DNA of 64,000 nt from Bacteroidia bacterium (GCA_022760475.1 JALEFZ010000037.1:1-64000), one strand, 5' to 3'; counted from the stretch's first letter, positions 26,013-35,002 are shown. Notes: generated by a model from the letters alone, not told the origin. Program-made: numbers and translations.

Positions 26013-28416
26013 ATCTAAGCCGGGAAGTGAAAGATATGTCATATCAATCCTTTTGGTGGAAGACGTCCTAAGCGATCAAATTCTTATCACCAGACTGATC
26101 CAGTCTATTCGTCATCAGGATTACAACATTCACAAGGCCACAACTTTAGCTGATAGCCTCCAAATACTATCCAAACACCACATTGACATTGTCCTTCTTG
26201 ACCTGAAACTTCCCGACAGTTCGGGCCTCGATACCTTTGACAATATAAATAGAAGCTACCCCAATACCCCCGTCATCATCATGACAGGGGAAAAGGTGGA
26301 AGAGGAGATTGCCCTGGTTGCCTTGGAGAAAGGAGCGCAGGATTACCTTGAAAAGGATAAGCTTTCAAGCGCCATTCTTCGAAAAGCCATCCAATATGCC
26401 ATCAAAAGGAAAGAGATGGTAAGAGGTCTTGAGAACGCACAAAGATTGGGTAAACTCGGCTTTTGGGAAGTAAATCCCTATCACATGAGCTGGCAAGCCG
26501 CTCCCTTCACCAATGAGTTGCTCGGTAGGACACAACTAAATCCCATTACCAAGCTCTCTGAATTTCTGGATATGGTACATCCGGAAGAACGTCAGGTAGT
26601 TAAAGAAAAACTAAGGGCTGCAGCAGTTATCAAAAAGCCCTTTGAACATATCCTGAGAGTCATCCTGAAAGATGGACAAGAAAAGCTAATTTCCCTTCAA
26701 GGCAAAGCAGTTCTGGATCATGAAAACAGTGTAAGGCACCTGGAAGGTACCATTCAGGACATTTCTGATAGGCAAAAACTCCGTATTGCAGAGCAGGAGA
26801 AGGAATTGGCTCAGAAAAAAGCCAAACTAAGACAGGAGTTCCTAGCAAAAACCAGCCATGAAATCAGAACCCCACTCAATCCCATTCTGCTACTCACTGA
26901 CCTACTGCTGGATGATAAATTGTCTTCTGAACAGCGAAAACACATCTCAACCATTAAATACGCCGCCAGTACCCTGCTGGCTTTGGTTAATGACATCCTG
27001 GATTTATCCAAAATAGAGGCTGGTAAAATCGCTTTTGACAAAAAGCCATTTTCTATACCCATCCTTTTCGATCAAATCAAAGATCTCCTAAATATTTATG
27101 CTGAAAACAAACGGCTTTACCTGAATTTCAACATCAAAGGCCATGTGCCACGTTTTGTTTCAGGTGATGTTGTCAGGCTTTCCCAAATCCTCATCAACTT
27201 GAACTCAAATGCCATTAAGTTTACCACTGATGGCAGCGTAAGTACCACAGTTTCTGTACATAAGGAAGAGGAAAAATTGATCTGGCTAAAATTTGAAGTT
27301 GCAGATACAGGCATTGGAATCCCTAAAGACCAACTGGATCGCATTTTCAATAGTTTTGAGCAACTGAAAAGCCGCAGCCAAATCCACTCAGAGGGTACAG
27401 GTTTAGGCCTGACCATTGTAAGGCAATTGGTTCATTTGCAAGGAGGAGATATATCAGTTCAAAGCGAACTCGGAAAGGGTTCTACCTTTAGCTTCATTAT
27501 GCCATTTAAAATACATCAAACCCAACTTCCTTTAAAGCTCGAAAACCAAAATGAGGCTCCAAATCCTCAATTCGAAGATGAACGCGACCTCAACGGCTTG
27601 CGTATTCTCTTGGTAGAGGATGATCCCCTTAATCAATTGGTGACGGAAAAGTTGCTGGATCGCTGGAATGCCAGCGTGCGCATCGCCAACCATGGTCAAG
27701 AGGGACTTGAGCTGCTTCAAAAACATCCTTTTGACCTGGTCTTGATGGACATCCAGATGCCTATCATGGATGGGCTGGAGACTAGCAAAGCCATCCGAAA
27801 TACCTTACTTCCTCCAGTACGTGATATCCCCATAATAGCCCTCACAGCAAATGCAATCAGTGGCAGTGATGACGAATGTTTTACCGTTGGGATGAACGAT
27901 TATGTATCTAAGCCCATAGAAACTGATATTTTTTATCGTAAACTTGTATCTTACAAAAAAGGAGAAACTGAGCAGCTTCAAAGTGACCTTGATCTTAATG
28001 AAGCTGGCGCGGGAGTTGGTCCCGAAGCACAAAACGCAATTCAATCTTCTATGGCCACAGATAGATATACAGACCTTTCAGCACTGACAGACATGTATGG
28101 GGGAGACCAGATGTTGGTAAAAAAGACCGTCAGTAAAATCGTTGATAAAGTACCCGAATACCTCAATGACCTTAATAACTATAGAGCAGATGAAAATTTC
28201 AAGAAGGTCTCTGAAGTAATCCATAAACTGAAGGCCAATGTGGTTGGCTACATGGGCATCAATGAGTTTTCAGAATCAAGCCTTGATTTTCTTATCCAAA
28301 ATATCAAAAACAACGAAATCAGCATTGATGAGCTTGACAGCTTCCTCAAAAAATTCAATGAGGTAGTAAATGCAGGCATTGAGGAGCTTAAAGCTGATCT
28401 TGACAGTTTTGTTTGA
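25945..28416 (+). CDS. Hybrid sensor histidine kinase (REC-PAS-HisKA-HATPase-REC-Hpt)
   Basis: The 823-residue cytoplasmic hybrid kinase has, in order, a receiver (about 33-150, D86), a PAS-like domain (about 165-280) and HisKA with TSHEIRTPLNP (H305). HATPase follows (about 405-522; N box ILINLNSNAIKFT, G1 DTGIGIP, G2 GTGLGLTIV). A second receiver (about 552-670, D602 in VLMDIQMPIMDG) and an Hpt domain (about 715-820, H760 in VIHKLKAN) complete it. A full multistep phosphorelay is thus in one protein. No transmembrane segment is seen. ATG 25945 overlaps the response-regulator gene by 68 nt; only TTG alternatives exist before the receiver core. It probably passes phosphate between itself and the single-domain regulator. 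Confidence 0.92.
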   Translation: MRLSEELKTFGSILSHSHHTTPRSKPGSERYVISILLVEDVLSDQILITRLIQSIRHQDYNIHKATTLADSLQILSKHHIDIVLLDLKLPDSSGLDTFDNINRSYPNTPVIIMTGEKVEEEIALVALEKGAQDYLEKDKLSSAILRKAIQYAIKRKEMVRGLENAQRLGKLGFWEVNPYHMSWQAAPFTNELLGRTQLNPITKLSEFLDMVHPEERQVVKEKLRAAAVIKKPFEHILRVILKDGQEKLISLQGKAVLDHENSVRHLEGTIQDISDRQKLRIAEQEKELAQKKAKLRQEFLAKTSHEIRTPLNPILLLTDLLLDDKLSSEQRKHISTIKYAASTLLALVNDILDLSKIEAGKIAFDKKPFSIPILFDQIKDLLNIYAENKRLYLNFNIKGHVPRFVSGDVVRLSQILINLNSNAIKFTTDGSVSTTVSVHKEEEKLIWLKFEVADTGIGIPKDQLDRIFNSFEQLKSRSQIHSEGTGLGLTIVRQLVHLQGGDISVQSELGKGSTFSFIMPFKIHQTQLPLKLENQNEAPNPQFEDERDLNGLRILLVEDDPLNQLVTEKLLDRWNASVRIANHGQEGLELLQKHPFDLVLMDIQMPIMDGLETSKAIRNTLLPPVRDIPIIALTANAISGSDDECFTVGMNDYVSKPIETDIFYRKLVSYKKGETEQLQSDLDLNEAGAGVGPEAQNAIQSSMATDRYTDLSALTDMYGGDQMLVKKTVSKIVDKVPEYLNDLNNYRADENFKKVSEVIHKLKANVVGYMGINEFSESSLDFLIQNIKNNEISIDELDSFLKKFNEVVNAGIEELKADLDSFV

Positions 28417-28480
28417 CCAGGGTAAGGTATTTTTTTATTAATATTGAGGATAGGTCTCATTTATCCTTGAAACATCCTCC

Positions 28481-29317
28481 ATGCGTACCGACTATTCTTT
28501 TCAGACTTCCCTTGAAAACGAAATTTCCCTGAGCCTTTATTCCGAATTGCCCTTCGGTCAACAGCCTTGTGTGATTTATATTCATGGTTTCAAAGGTTTC
28601 AAAGACTGGGCTTTTGTACCCCATGTGGGAAAACAATTCGCCGAAAATGGCCTTGCATTCCTATGCTTTAACTTTTCCCACAATGGAATTGGTGAGGACA
28701 TGGAAAGATTTACCGAGCTGGAAAAATTTGAGCAGGACACCTACAGCCTACAGCTAGCTGAGCTACGAGAGATCATCCAAGCCACCTGCCATACAGATTT
28801 CTTCGGAGGAAAAGCCCATGCAGGACTGGGTTTATTAGGACACAGCCGAGGAGGGGGGGTGGCACTTTTGGCAGCTAGCCAGCAAGCTGAAATTCAGGGA
28901 GTCTGCACCTGGGCAGGAATTTCTTCTGTAGATCGATACAGCAAATCCTACATGCAGGACTGGGAAAAGAAAGGCTATACCGAAGTAAAAAATTCTCGAA
29001 CAGGGCAGGTATTAAAGATGGGCACTCCCATGCTAAAAGACATTCAAAAGAATGGAAAGAAATCCCTCAACATACTTAATGCAGTGAAGTCGCTTGAGGT
29101 CCCATTGATGATTATTCATGGCCAAAAAGATACTTCTGTGCCTCCACATGAGGCGGAGCAACTGAGTATCTTTGCCAATGCATCGAAAAGTAGCATGCGG
29201 ATGATCCCCAATGCCAACCATACTTTTGGAGCAGTTCACCCTTTTGCAGGTAGTACGCCATCACTTGATATGGCTATAGAACAGAGCATTGAATTCTTTA
29301 GGGCCCACTTGAGCTAG
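28481..29317 (+). CDS. Alpha/beta-hydrolase (dienelactone hydrolase/esterase-like)
   Basis: This 278-residue protein has an alpha/beta-hydrolase fold. The oxyanion region is VIYIHGFKGFKDW, the nucleophile elbow is GHSRGGG (Ser122), the acid is in IIHGQKDTSVPP (Asp217) and the His is in NANHTFG (His247). There is no signal peptide, so it is cytosolic. The family includes esterases, peptidases and thioesterases; the substrate cannot be read from the sequence. It follows the kinase gene by 64 bp, perhaps by chance. Confidence 0.87.
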   Translation: MRTDYSFQTSLENEISLSLYSELPFGQQPCVIYIHGFKGFKDWAFVPHVGKQFAENGLAFLCFNFSHNGIGEDMERFTELEKFEQDTYSLQLAELREIIQATCHTDFFGGKAHAGLGLLGHSRGGGVALLAASQQAEIQGVCTWAGISSVDRYSKSYMQDWEKKGYTEVKNSRTGQVLKMGTPMLKDIQKNGKKSLNILNAVKSLEVPLMIIHGQKDTSVPPHEAEQLSIFANASKSSMRMIPNANHTFGAVHPFAGSTPSLDMAIEQSIEFFRAHLS

Positions 29318-29338
29318 CCAAACTTAGATTGCAAATTC

Positions 29339-30196
29339 TTATTTCATCGCCTTCAATGAAATGTCAAGGCTGCTAATGGAATGGGTCAAGGCTCCCATGG
29401 AAACAAAATCTACCCCGGTTTCGGCGAAACCTCTTACGGTTTCCAGGGTGATGCCACCCGAAGCTTCAGTTTCAGCCCGACCATCAATAAGCTGAACAGC
29501 TTTTCTCATGTCATCGTGCTTATAATTGTCGAGCATGATGCGGTCTACCCCACCCTCAGCTAGTACCTGTCGTACTTCATCCAGATTTCTGGTTTCTACT
29601 TCAATTTTCAGCTTGAGGTCATTCTGAGACAAATAGAATTTGCATGCCCTGATAGCATTGGCTATACCCCCAGCATAATCGACATGATTATCCTTGATCA
29701 TGACCATGTCATACAGCCCAAAACGATGATTCGTTCCTCCTCCAATTTTCACAGCCCATTTTTCCAGATGTCTGATTAGGGGAGTAGTTTTTCTGGTATC
29801 CAATACCCGACAGGAAGTTCCTTCCAGGAGATCTACCACCTTGCGTGTCATGCTGGCAATACCGGACATGCGTTGCATGATGTTGAGCAGCAACCTCTCA
29901 GCCTGAAGAATAGACCTGGGATCACCTTCAACATAGAAAGCTATATCCCCAAAACTTACCCTTGATCCGTCTTCCAGGAGCTTCTCCATTTTCAGTTTTT
30001 GATCCACTGCCTCGATTACCTTTCCTGCTACATCTACACCAGCCAAAATCCCATCACCTTTGATCAGGCATCTTGCCTTGGAAGTAAGGCCTTCTGGAAT
30101 GGTGGAAAGAGAAGTAAAATCACCGGGGCCAATGTCTTCCTTCAATGCCTCCTGGATAATTCTGTCTGTCTCGGGATGGTTCAGGAAATCTATCAT
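29339..30196 (-). CDS. nadC: Nicotinate-nucleotide pyrophosphorylase (carboxylating)
   Basis: The 285-residue quinolinate phosphoribosyltransferase is complete. An N-terminal sandwich domain (1-110, EDIGPGDFTS) precedes a TIM-like barrel with RVLDTRKTTPLIRHLEKWAV, GGGTNHRFGLYDMVMIKDNH and VDRIMLDNY. The DTRKT and KIGGGTNHR segments bind PRPP and quinolinate. It makes nicotinate mononucleotide in de novo NAD synthesis. nadA and nadB are not adjacent. The next gene upstream on this strand (DUF4783) is separated by a terminator. Confidence 0.95.
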   Translation of the reverse strand: MIDFLNHPETDRIIQEALKEDIGPGDFTSLSTIPEGLTSKARCLIKGDGILAGVDVAGKVIEAVDQKLKMEKLLEDGSRVSFGDIAFYVEGDPRSILQAERLLLNIMQRMSGIASMTRKVVDLLEGTSCRVLDTRKTTPLIRHLEKWAVKIGGGTNHRFGLYDMVMIKDNHVDYAGGIANAIRACKFYLSQNDLKLKIEVETRNLDEVRQVLAEGGVDRIMLDNYKHDDMRKAVQLIDGRAETEASGGITLETVRGFAETGVDFVSMGALTHSISSLDISLKAMK

Positions 30197-30285
30197 CTGG
30201 ATAATCTTGGATCAATGAAAAAATAAACGTGTTGGCAAAATAGAATTTAAAAAATTCCAAGGAAATGATAGAGGCATTAAAATGC

Positions 30286-30311
30286 AAAAAAGCGACCTGT
30301 CGGGGGTCGCT
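30286..30311 (-). terminator. Terminator of the DUF4783 gene
   Basis: AGCGACC (30291-30297) and GGTCGCT (30305-30311) form a GC-rich stem. The A-run at 30286-30291 gives poly-U on the minus strand, 29 bp past the gene's stop. Confidence 0.85.
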
Positions 30312-30339
30312 CTTTATACATATGTCATCGCTAAAAATT

Positions 30340-30750
30340 CTATCCGTCCTTTCGGGCGAACCTCAGTTCTGTTACCTGCCCGGATGTGAGTTTGATAAAG
30401 ATGTTTACTTCGAAGGTACCTGCAGAACTTCGATACTCACCTAGGGCATAAAGGGTGCCGCTTGCTTCACCTTGGTGTAAGGTATTAAAAGAGCTAAAGG
30501 GGAACTTTGAAAAAAAGCGTTCCATTACATACTGTGCCTGAGTGCGGCTAAGCACTTGATTTTTCCCCAAAATCACCAGCTCCACCTGATCTCCGAAGTA
30601 GCCAGACAATCGGTCGGAATCCGAATTTGTCAAGCTTTCTACAACCTCGTTGAGGGTGGTTCGTGCTGGAATTTGAGATTGAGCAGTAGCCTCATTCAGA
30701 CCCAGGAAAAACAGAAAGCCCAGTAATAAAACTATATGTGAAAGTCTCAT
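30340..30750 (-). CDS. DUF4783 family exported protein
   Basis: The 136-residue protein has a signal peptide (LLLGFLFFLGLNEATAQ) and one small NTF2-like domain. TTLNEVVESLTNSDSDRLSG, ALGEYRSSAGTFEVNI and LRFARKDG match DUF4783, a Bacteroidota-specific family often found near nadC. It is probably periplasmic, and the role is unknown. It has its own terminator before nadC. Confidence 0.82.
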   Translation of the reverse strand: MRLSHIVLLLGFLFFLGLNEATAQSQIPARTTLNEVVESLTNSDSDRLSGYFGDQVELVILGKNQVLSRTQAQYVMERFFSKFPFSSFNTLHQGEASGTLYALGEYRSSAGTFEVNIFIKLTSGQVTELRFARKDG

Positions 30751-30952
30751 ATTGGAAAGAAACCTTGGGTATCTATTGATTTAATTGGTCACACTTGAAG
30801 TACCATAACCGTGCCAAACAAGGGATAAAGGCGTCTATGAGGATGCCCAAGCTAGGTTTTCGATGATTTTTTACGAAAAATCTATGATTTGCATCACATC
30901 AGAATTTACCATTCAGCAGTTCAGAATTGCAGAATAGTCTTACCTTTACACC

Positions 30953-32494
30953 ATGGACACACAAAAATTAATTCTCATCATCATGGATGGCTGGGGCTTG
31001 GCCGAAGACGAATCCGTCAGCGCTATCCAGGCGGCTCATACGCCATTCTTTGACTACGCTCTGAAACATTATCCCATGATCAAGCTAAGGGCTTCCGGAC
31101 TAAGGGTCGGATTACCCGATGAGCAAATGGGTAACTCAGAGGTTGGTCATATGAACATAGGTGCTGGAAGAGTCGTCTATCAAGACCTTGTAAGAATTAA
31201 CCTTGAATTGGAACAAAACATATTTGAACACAATAATCAGTTCAAAGACCTGATCCAATACTGCAAAACAAACCATGCTCCTCTTCACCTCATGGGCCTA
31301 CTTTCTGATGGCGGAGTCCACAGTTCCATCGAGCACCTAAAAGGTATCCTTAGGGTGTTGGGCGATTCCGGTATCAAAGAGGTTTACCTCCACTGTTTTA
31401 TGGATGGTAGAGACACCTCGCCTACCGGAGGTGCCGCTTACCTTGAAGATCTTCAACAGTGTATAAACGAAAATGGCGTAGGGAAAATTGCCACAATTAT
31501 TGGGCGTTACTTTGCCATGGATAGAGACAAAAGGTGGGAACGCACCCGCAAGGCATATGACCTTATAGTAAAAGGTGAAGGAAAGGAGTTTAGCAGTGCC
31601 CAAAATGCCATCTTAAGGTCTTATGACCATGGTACCACAGACGAATTTGTAGAGCCATGTGTCATTACAGAAAATGGCAAGCCTGTTGGAAGCCTCAAAT
31701 CAGGAGATGCGGTATTGTTTTTCAACTTCCGAACTGACCGTGGAAGGCAGTTGACCACTGTATTGACACAGCAAGACATGCTTGAGCATGAAATGCAAAG
31801 CCTTGACCTGCATTTCACAACCATGACAAGGTATGACCAGACTTTTGAAGGTGTGAACGTCCTTTATGAAAAGGAGGAAATCAAAAATGGCCTGGGAGAA
31901 GTGCTTGCCAATGCAGGTAAAAAGCAGATTAGAATTGCCGAGACAGAAAAGTACCCACACGTTACCTTCTTCTTTAATGGTGGCCGCGAGGAGCCAATGG
32001 CAGATGAGCTACATATGATGTCTCCTTCTCCAAAAGTGGCAACTTATGACCTGGCTCCTGAAATGAGCGCCCATGACCTAAAGAATAAAATCATTCCAGA
32101 ACTCAAAAGTAAAAGCGCAGATTTCATCTGCCTGAACTTTGCCAATCCTGACATGGTAGGCCATACAGGAGTATTCGATGCAGCTGTAAAGGCCTGTGAG
32201 GTAGTGGATAAATGTACCCAGGAAGTAACTGAAATTGCCCTTGAAAATGGATATGCCGTTTTGATTACGGCTGACCATGGGAATGCCGATAAAATGAGAA
32301 ATCCTGACGGTAGTCCTCATACTGCACATACAACTGCTTTGGTTCCGTTTTTCTTGGTAGATTCGAATGCCAAATTCAAACTGAAACCAACACTTGGAAA
32401 ATTAGGAGATATTGCTCCTACCATCCTTGAAATAATGGGAATGGACATTCCAAAAGAAATGGATGGTAGCATTCTCGTAGAAGCCAACTCATAA
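30953..32494 (+). CDS. gpmI: 2,3-bisphosphoglycerate-independent phosphoglycerate mutase
   Basis: The 513-residue protein is a full-length iPGM of the alkaline-phosphatase superfamily. The metal Asp is in LIIMDGWG (D12), the phospho-serine is in QMGNSEVGHMNIGAG (Ser62) and the substrate-binding region includes CFMDGRDTSP. Later metal-site motifs are LNFANPDMVGHTG, ITADHGNADKM and PHTAHTT. It interconverts 3- and 2-phosphoglycerate in glycolysis using two Mn ions. TACCTTTA (30941-30948) just before the ATG resembles a -7 element; if so the leader would be almost absent. Confidence 0.96.
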   Translation: MDTQKLILIIMDGWGLAEDESVSAIQAAHTPFFDYALKHYPMIKLRASGLRVGLPDEQMGNSEVGHMNIGAGRVVYQDLVRINLELEQNIFEHNNQFKDLIQYCKTNHAPLHLMGLLSDGGVHSSIEHLKGILRVLGDSGIKEVYLHCFMDGRDTSPTGGAAYLEDLQQCINENGVGKIATIIGRYFAMDRDKRWERTRKAYDLIVKGEGKEFSSAQNAILRSYDHGTTDEFVEPCVITENGKPVGSLKSGDAVLFFNFRTDRGRQLTTVLTQQDMLEHEMQSLDLHFTTMTRYDQTFEGVNVLYEKEEIKNGLGEVLANAGKKQIRIAETEKYPHVTFFFNGGREEPMADELHMMSPSPKVATYDLAPEMSAHDLKNKIIPELKSKSADFICLNFANPDMVGHTGVFDAAVKACEVVDKCTQEVTEIALENGYAVLITADHGNADKMRNPDGSPHTAHTTALVPFFLVDSNAKFKLKPTLGKLGDIAPTILEIMGMDIPKEMDGSILVEANS

Positions 32495-32564
32495 TTTTTC
32501 GCTTTTTGTACAATTATTCATAAAAACTCACATGCCCGGAATCTCCTTCAGAATATGTAAGAAA

Positions 32565-33188
32565 ATGTCTCTCCAGAGCCCATTTTTTAAAATTCGGAGA
32601 GCTTCCGGGTATTTTGTTCTTCTATTTACCTCATTATTTGCTACCGCCTGCTCATCCAGCGGAAGCAAAAAAATGAGTCCTCAGTTCCAGCAAGTCGAAA
32701 GCCAACTCGCAAGTAGCAGTTCTCAAATACAATTGTACTCCAAGAAATTTCAAAACTTGCAGGAGCCCGAAAGTGATGCTGAGCTTATCAACTTTTCCCT
32801 GGACTCCCTGGACAAGGATAGCCTTACCCACCAATTGTCAGATGACTTGGCTTATCTATTTGATGTGTATTATAAAGATCCTTCAATTGCTGAATACATG
32901 GATACCACCTACCTGGGAGATACCTTACTGGCAACAGTAAAGCCGGGCATGGAAAAAAAATCCAAGTTGCATAGCCAGAAGATACTGAAAGACGAAGCGG
33001 GCAACTACAGGTCTATCAGCACCCTCACAAGAAGCTCGAACTGGCTCTATGAGCTTGAAATATCTATACAGGCTAATTTTGATAGCCTGTCCCGATACGA
33101 GGCACATAGCCTCTATCTTCGCAACAAGGTCCACTACCTCAACGAGACCATTGAAACAAGAATCACAGGTAAAGCAAGCTATAAATGA
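32565..33188 (+). CDS. Hypothetical lipoprotein coupled to crcB
   Basis: This protein of about 207 residues has a lipoprotein signal with lipobox LFATAC (Cys29 from ATG 32565). An ATG at 32532 adds 11 residues and is possible. The mature part is Ser/Gln-rich, then contains DLAYLFDVYYKDPSIAEYMD and a helical C-terminus. No family is recognised. Its stop overlaps the crcB start (ATGA), so the two are translationally coupled. It lies 70 bp after gpmI and may be in the same operon. Confidence 0.7.
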   Translation: MSLQSPFFKIRRASGYFVLLFTSLFATACSSSGSKKMSPQFQQVESQLASSSSQIQLYSKKFQNLQEPESDAELINFSLDSLDKDSLTHQLSDDLAYLFDVYYKDPSIAEYMDTTYLGDTLLATVKPGMEKKSKLHSQKILKDEAGNYRSISTLTRSSNWLYELEISIQANFDSLSRYEAHSLYLRNKVHYLNETIETRITGKASYK

Positions 33189-33553
33189 TGAGTTTCCTTG
33201 CAGTATTCATCGGGGGAGGATTGGGAAGCATCTCTCGCTTTGCCATATCCCTGGCATTCAATAAAGGAACGGGGGATTTTCCCCTTGCCACCCTCATCGC
33301 AAACTTCCTTGCTTGCATTGTTCTGGCAGCAGGATTTGTCTACTTCCAAAAGCATGTTGACCTCAATCCTCAGTGGAAACTATTCTTGCTAACAGGTTTT
33401 TGCGGAGGATTTTCCACCTTTTCAACTTTCAGTATGGAAAGTTTTCTCCTCTTTCAACAAGGACAAACAAGCATGGCACTGGCCTATATGTTGGCCTCGG
33501 CAATTAGCTGTATTCTGGCCATCGCTATTACCCTTCGCATTTTAAGTATGTAA
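33185..33553 (+). CDS. crcB: Fluoride channel CrcB/Fluc
   Basis: The 122-residue protein has four transmembrane segments, the normal Fluc size. Family signatures are IGGGLGSISRFA, TLIANFLACIVL (pore Asn) and GFCGGFSTFSTFSMES (the Na-site and phenylalanine-box region). Fluc dimers export fluoride. I see no fluoride riboswitch before the operon. The start overlaps the lipoprotein stop by 4 nt; a second ATG follows at once (33188). Confidence 0.94.
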   Translation: MMSFLAVFIGGGLGSISRFAISLAFNKGTGDFPLATLIANFLACIVLAAGFVYFQKHVDLNPQWKLFLLTGFCGGFSTFSTFSMESFLLFQQGQTSMALAYMLASAISCILAIAITLRILSM

Positions 33554-33615
33554 GATTTTTTCTTCGACAACTTAAAATCTTCACTCTCTGATAGAAAAGA
33601 AAGCATAAAATCCTG

Positions 33616-33646
33616 AATAATTATTTTGACTTATAAAATAATTATT
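33616..33646. repeat. AT-rich inverted repeat with 12-bp perfect arms
   Basis: AATAATTATTTT (33616-33627) and AAAATAATTATT (33635-33646) are exact complements with a 7-nt loop, 63 bp past crcB. It could be the crcB 3' hairpin or an operator for the unit that follows. Confidence 0.45.
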
Positions 33647-33675
33647 GAGGGACGAACGTTTTTTTTATACCTTTA
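33645..33675 (+). promoter_or_regulatory. Candidate promoter of an orphan short transcript
   Basis: TTG (33645-33647), a 20-nt spacer and TACCTTTA (33668-33675) fit the Bacteroidota -33/-7 pattern with one mismatch in the -7. The predicted start near 33682 lies about 50 nt before a strong terminator hairpin. Confidence 0.4.
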
Positions 33676-33681
33676 ATTCGA

Positions 33682-33770
33682 AGGCCATCATGTGGTTTTC
33701 TTATTAACCTACCTAATACCCCAAACTCAATGTGCTCCGTCATTACCCCAGACGGAGCCTTTCTTTTTTA
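33682..33770 (+). ncRNA. Putative small RNA or leader between crcB and the thioredoxin gene
   Basis: This stretch of about 90 nt has a candidate promoter at its left and a textbook terminator at its right, but no gene of normal size. Inside are two tiny reading frames, ATG 33690 (MWFSY) and ATG 33730 (MCSVITPDGAFLF, running through the terminator). The next gene is on the other strand, so it is not an attenuator for it. No known RNA family is recognised. Confidence 0.35.
33734..33770 (+). terminator. Orphan intrinsic terminator
   Basis: GCTCCGTC (33734-33741) and GACGGAGC (33751-33758) form a perfect 8-bp GC-rich stem followed by CTTTCTTTTTT. It lies 180 bp after the crcB stop, far for a normal 3' end. 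Confidence 0.8.
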
Positions 33771-33842
33771 AAGAAAAAAGCCGGAATGACAATTATCATT
33801 CCAGCTCCTTTTCATGAATTTCATAAAATTCCTGACAGAGAC

Positions 33843-34448
33843 TTACTGCTGTACCCATTTGATGGTACATCCAATAGCCCTGGTGGTAGTTTTTTCGATT
33901 TTCTTACCCGCCTTCAGGCTATTTATGGCATTCTCGAGGAATGGCTCCTCTACTCCTTTTGCATCTCTGTAATTGTCATCAATTGCTCCGATATATGCCA
34001 CTTCAAGATCCTTGTCTTGCTTATTCAAAAGAAAGACGTGTGGGGTGTATTTTGCACCATAAGTACGAGCGACCTTTGAATCTCCATCTACCAGATAAGG
34101 AAAGGTAAATCCCTTTTCTTTGGCTCTAGTCTTCATATTTTCAAATGAATCATCCTCTACCTTCTTGGCATCGTTTGGATTGATCGCGATTACGGGATAT
34201 CCCTGAGAAGCGTATTTCTTATCCAATGCGACGATACGATCTTCATATGCCTTCGCATAAGGACAGTGATTACAGGTAAAAATGACAACAAAGCCCTTGG
34301 CATCTGCATAATCTGCCATAGAAACCATTTCACCATCAATGTTTTTCAATTTGAAATCGGTGGCCTTGTCTCCAACTTTGTAACCACTCTGTGCCAAAGC
34401 TGCTACTCCAAGCAACAAGGCAAGGCTAAAGGAAATTAGTTTTTTCAT
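33843..34448 (-). CDS. Exported thioredoxin-fold (AhpC/TSA-like) protein
   Basis: The 201-residue protein has a signal peptide (MKKLISFSLALLLGVAALAQ). A peroxiredoxin/TlpA-like thioredoxin domain carries a CxxC in FTCNHCPYAKAYE (C59, C62). Later motifs are AINPNDAKKVEDDSFENM, YGAKYTPHVFLL and the C-terminal AIGCTIKW with a further Cys. It is a periplasmic redox protein of the family paired with tlpA-like genes. It shares nearly every motif with the cytosolic paralog at 35058-35600, including the end. It lies 50 bp after the TlpA-like gene on the same strand, so one operon is likely. Confidence 0.87.
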   Translation of the reverse strand: MKKLISFSLALLLGVAALAQSGYKVGDKATDFKLKNIDGEMVSMADYADAKGFVVIFTCNHCPYAKAYEDRIVALDKKYASQGYPVIAINPNDAKKVEDDSFENMKTRAKEKGFTFPYLVDGDSKVARTYGAKYTPHVFLLNKQDKDLEVAYIGAIDDNYRDAKGVEEPFLENAINSLKAGKKIEKTTTRAIGCTIKWVQQ

Positions 34449-34498
34449 AATTTGATTATTCGGTAAATAGTTGATTTAAAGGTAGTTATTTAAATTTT

Positions 34499-35002
34499 TC
34501 ATTTATCTCTTTCAGCAATCAATTCTTCGATCCACTTAGATAACTCGTCATAAGTAAAGGATTGCTCTTTGAATGCCCTGAGTTTCTTACTAGGCTCTAC
34601 CACCAGGGTAGCGGGAATTGCTCCAGACCAGCTTTCATCGACTTTGGGAATCCAATCATTCTGCTTGTGATCGGTCATCACTACCACCTCTTGGGTGATT
34701 TTACGCCTCTCAATGAAGGGTTTGACCCTTGTATCAATCAATTTGGGATCGTCAATGCTGACGAGGATTACCTTTACCTTCTGAGATTTGAAGGCACTGT
34801 CAGCCTTAGCGAAATAAGGCAGTTCCTTCACACATGGGCGACACCAGGTAGCCCAAAAGTTGAAAACCAGAAGGGTATCCCCCTGAGATGCTTCCAACAT
34901 CGGCTCGAATTCTGCAAATGTAGGGAAATGCCTTACATCCTGCCCCATGCCAAAACTGAAGGAGGCAAGAAGAATAATTATTAATAAGAAGTTTTTGATC
35001 AT
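34499..35002 (-). CDS. TlpA-like exported thioredoxin-family protein
   Basis: The 167-residue protein has a signal peptide (LLIIILLASFSFGMGQ) and a thioredoxin fold with FNFWATWCRPCVKELPYF (C54, C57), followed by SIDDPKLIDTRVKPF and a cis-Pro loop in SGAIPATLVV. WCxPC suits a disulfide reductase of the envelope, such as those serving cytochrome c maturation or outer-membrane protein repair. It is divergent from the cytosolic thioredoxin-like gene and upstream of the exported one. Confidence 0.88.
   Translation of the reverse strand: MIKNFLLIIILLASFSFGMGQDVRHFPTFAEFEPMLEASQGDTLLVFNFWATWCRPCVKELPYFAKADSAFKSQKVKVILVSIDDPKLIDTRVKPFIERRKITQEVVVMTDHKQNDWIPKVDESWSGAIPATLVVEPSKKLRAFKEQSFTYDELSKWIEELIAERDK

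Noticed and set aside
33150-33185. Fluoride riboswitch for crcB
   Set aside because: crcB starts inside the upstream gene and no riboswitch-like conserved pseudoknot sequence was recognised before the operon.
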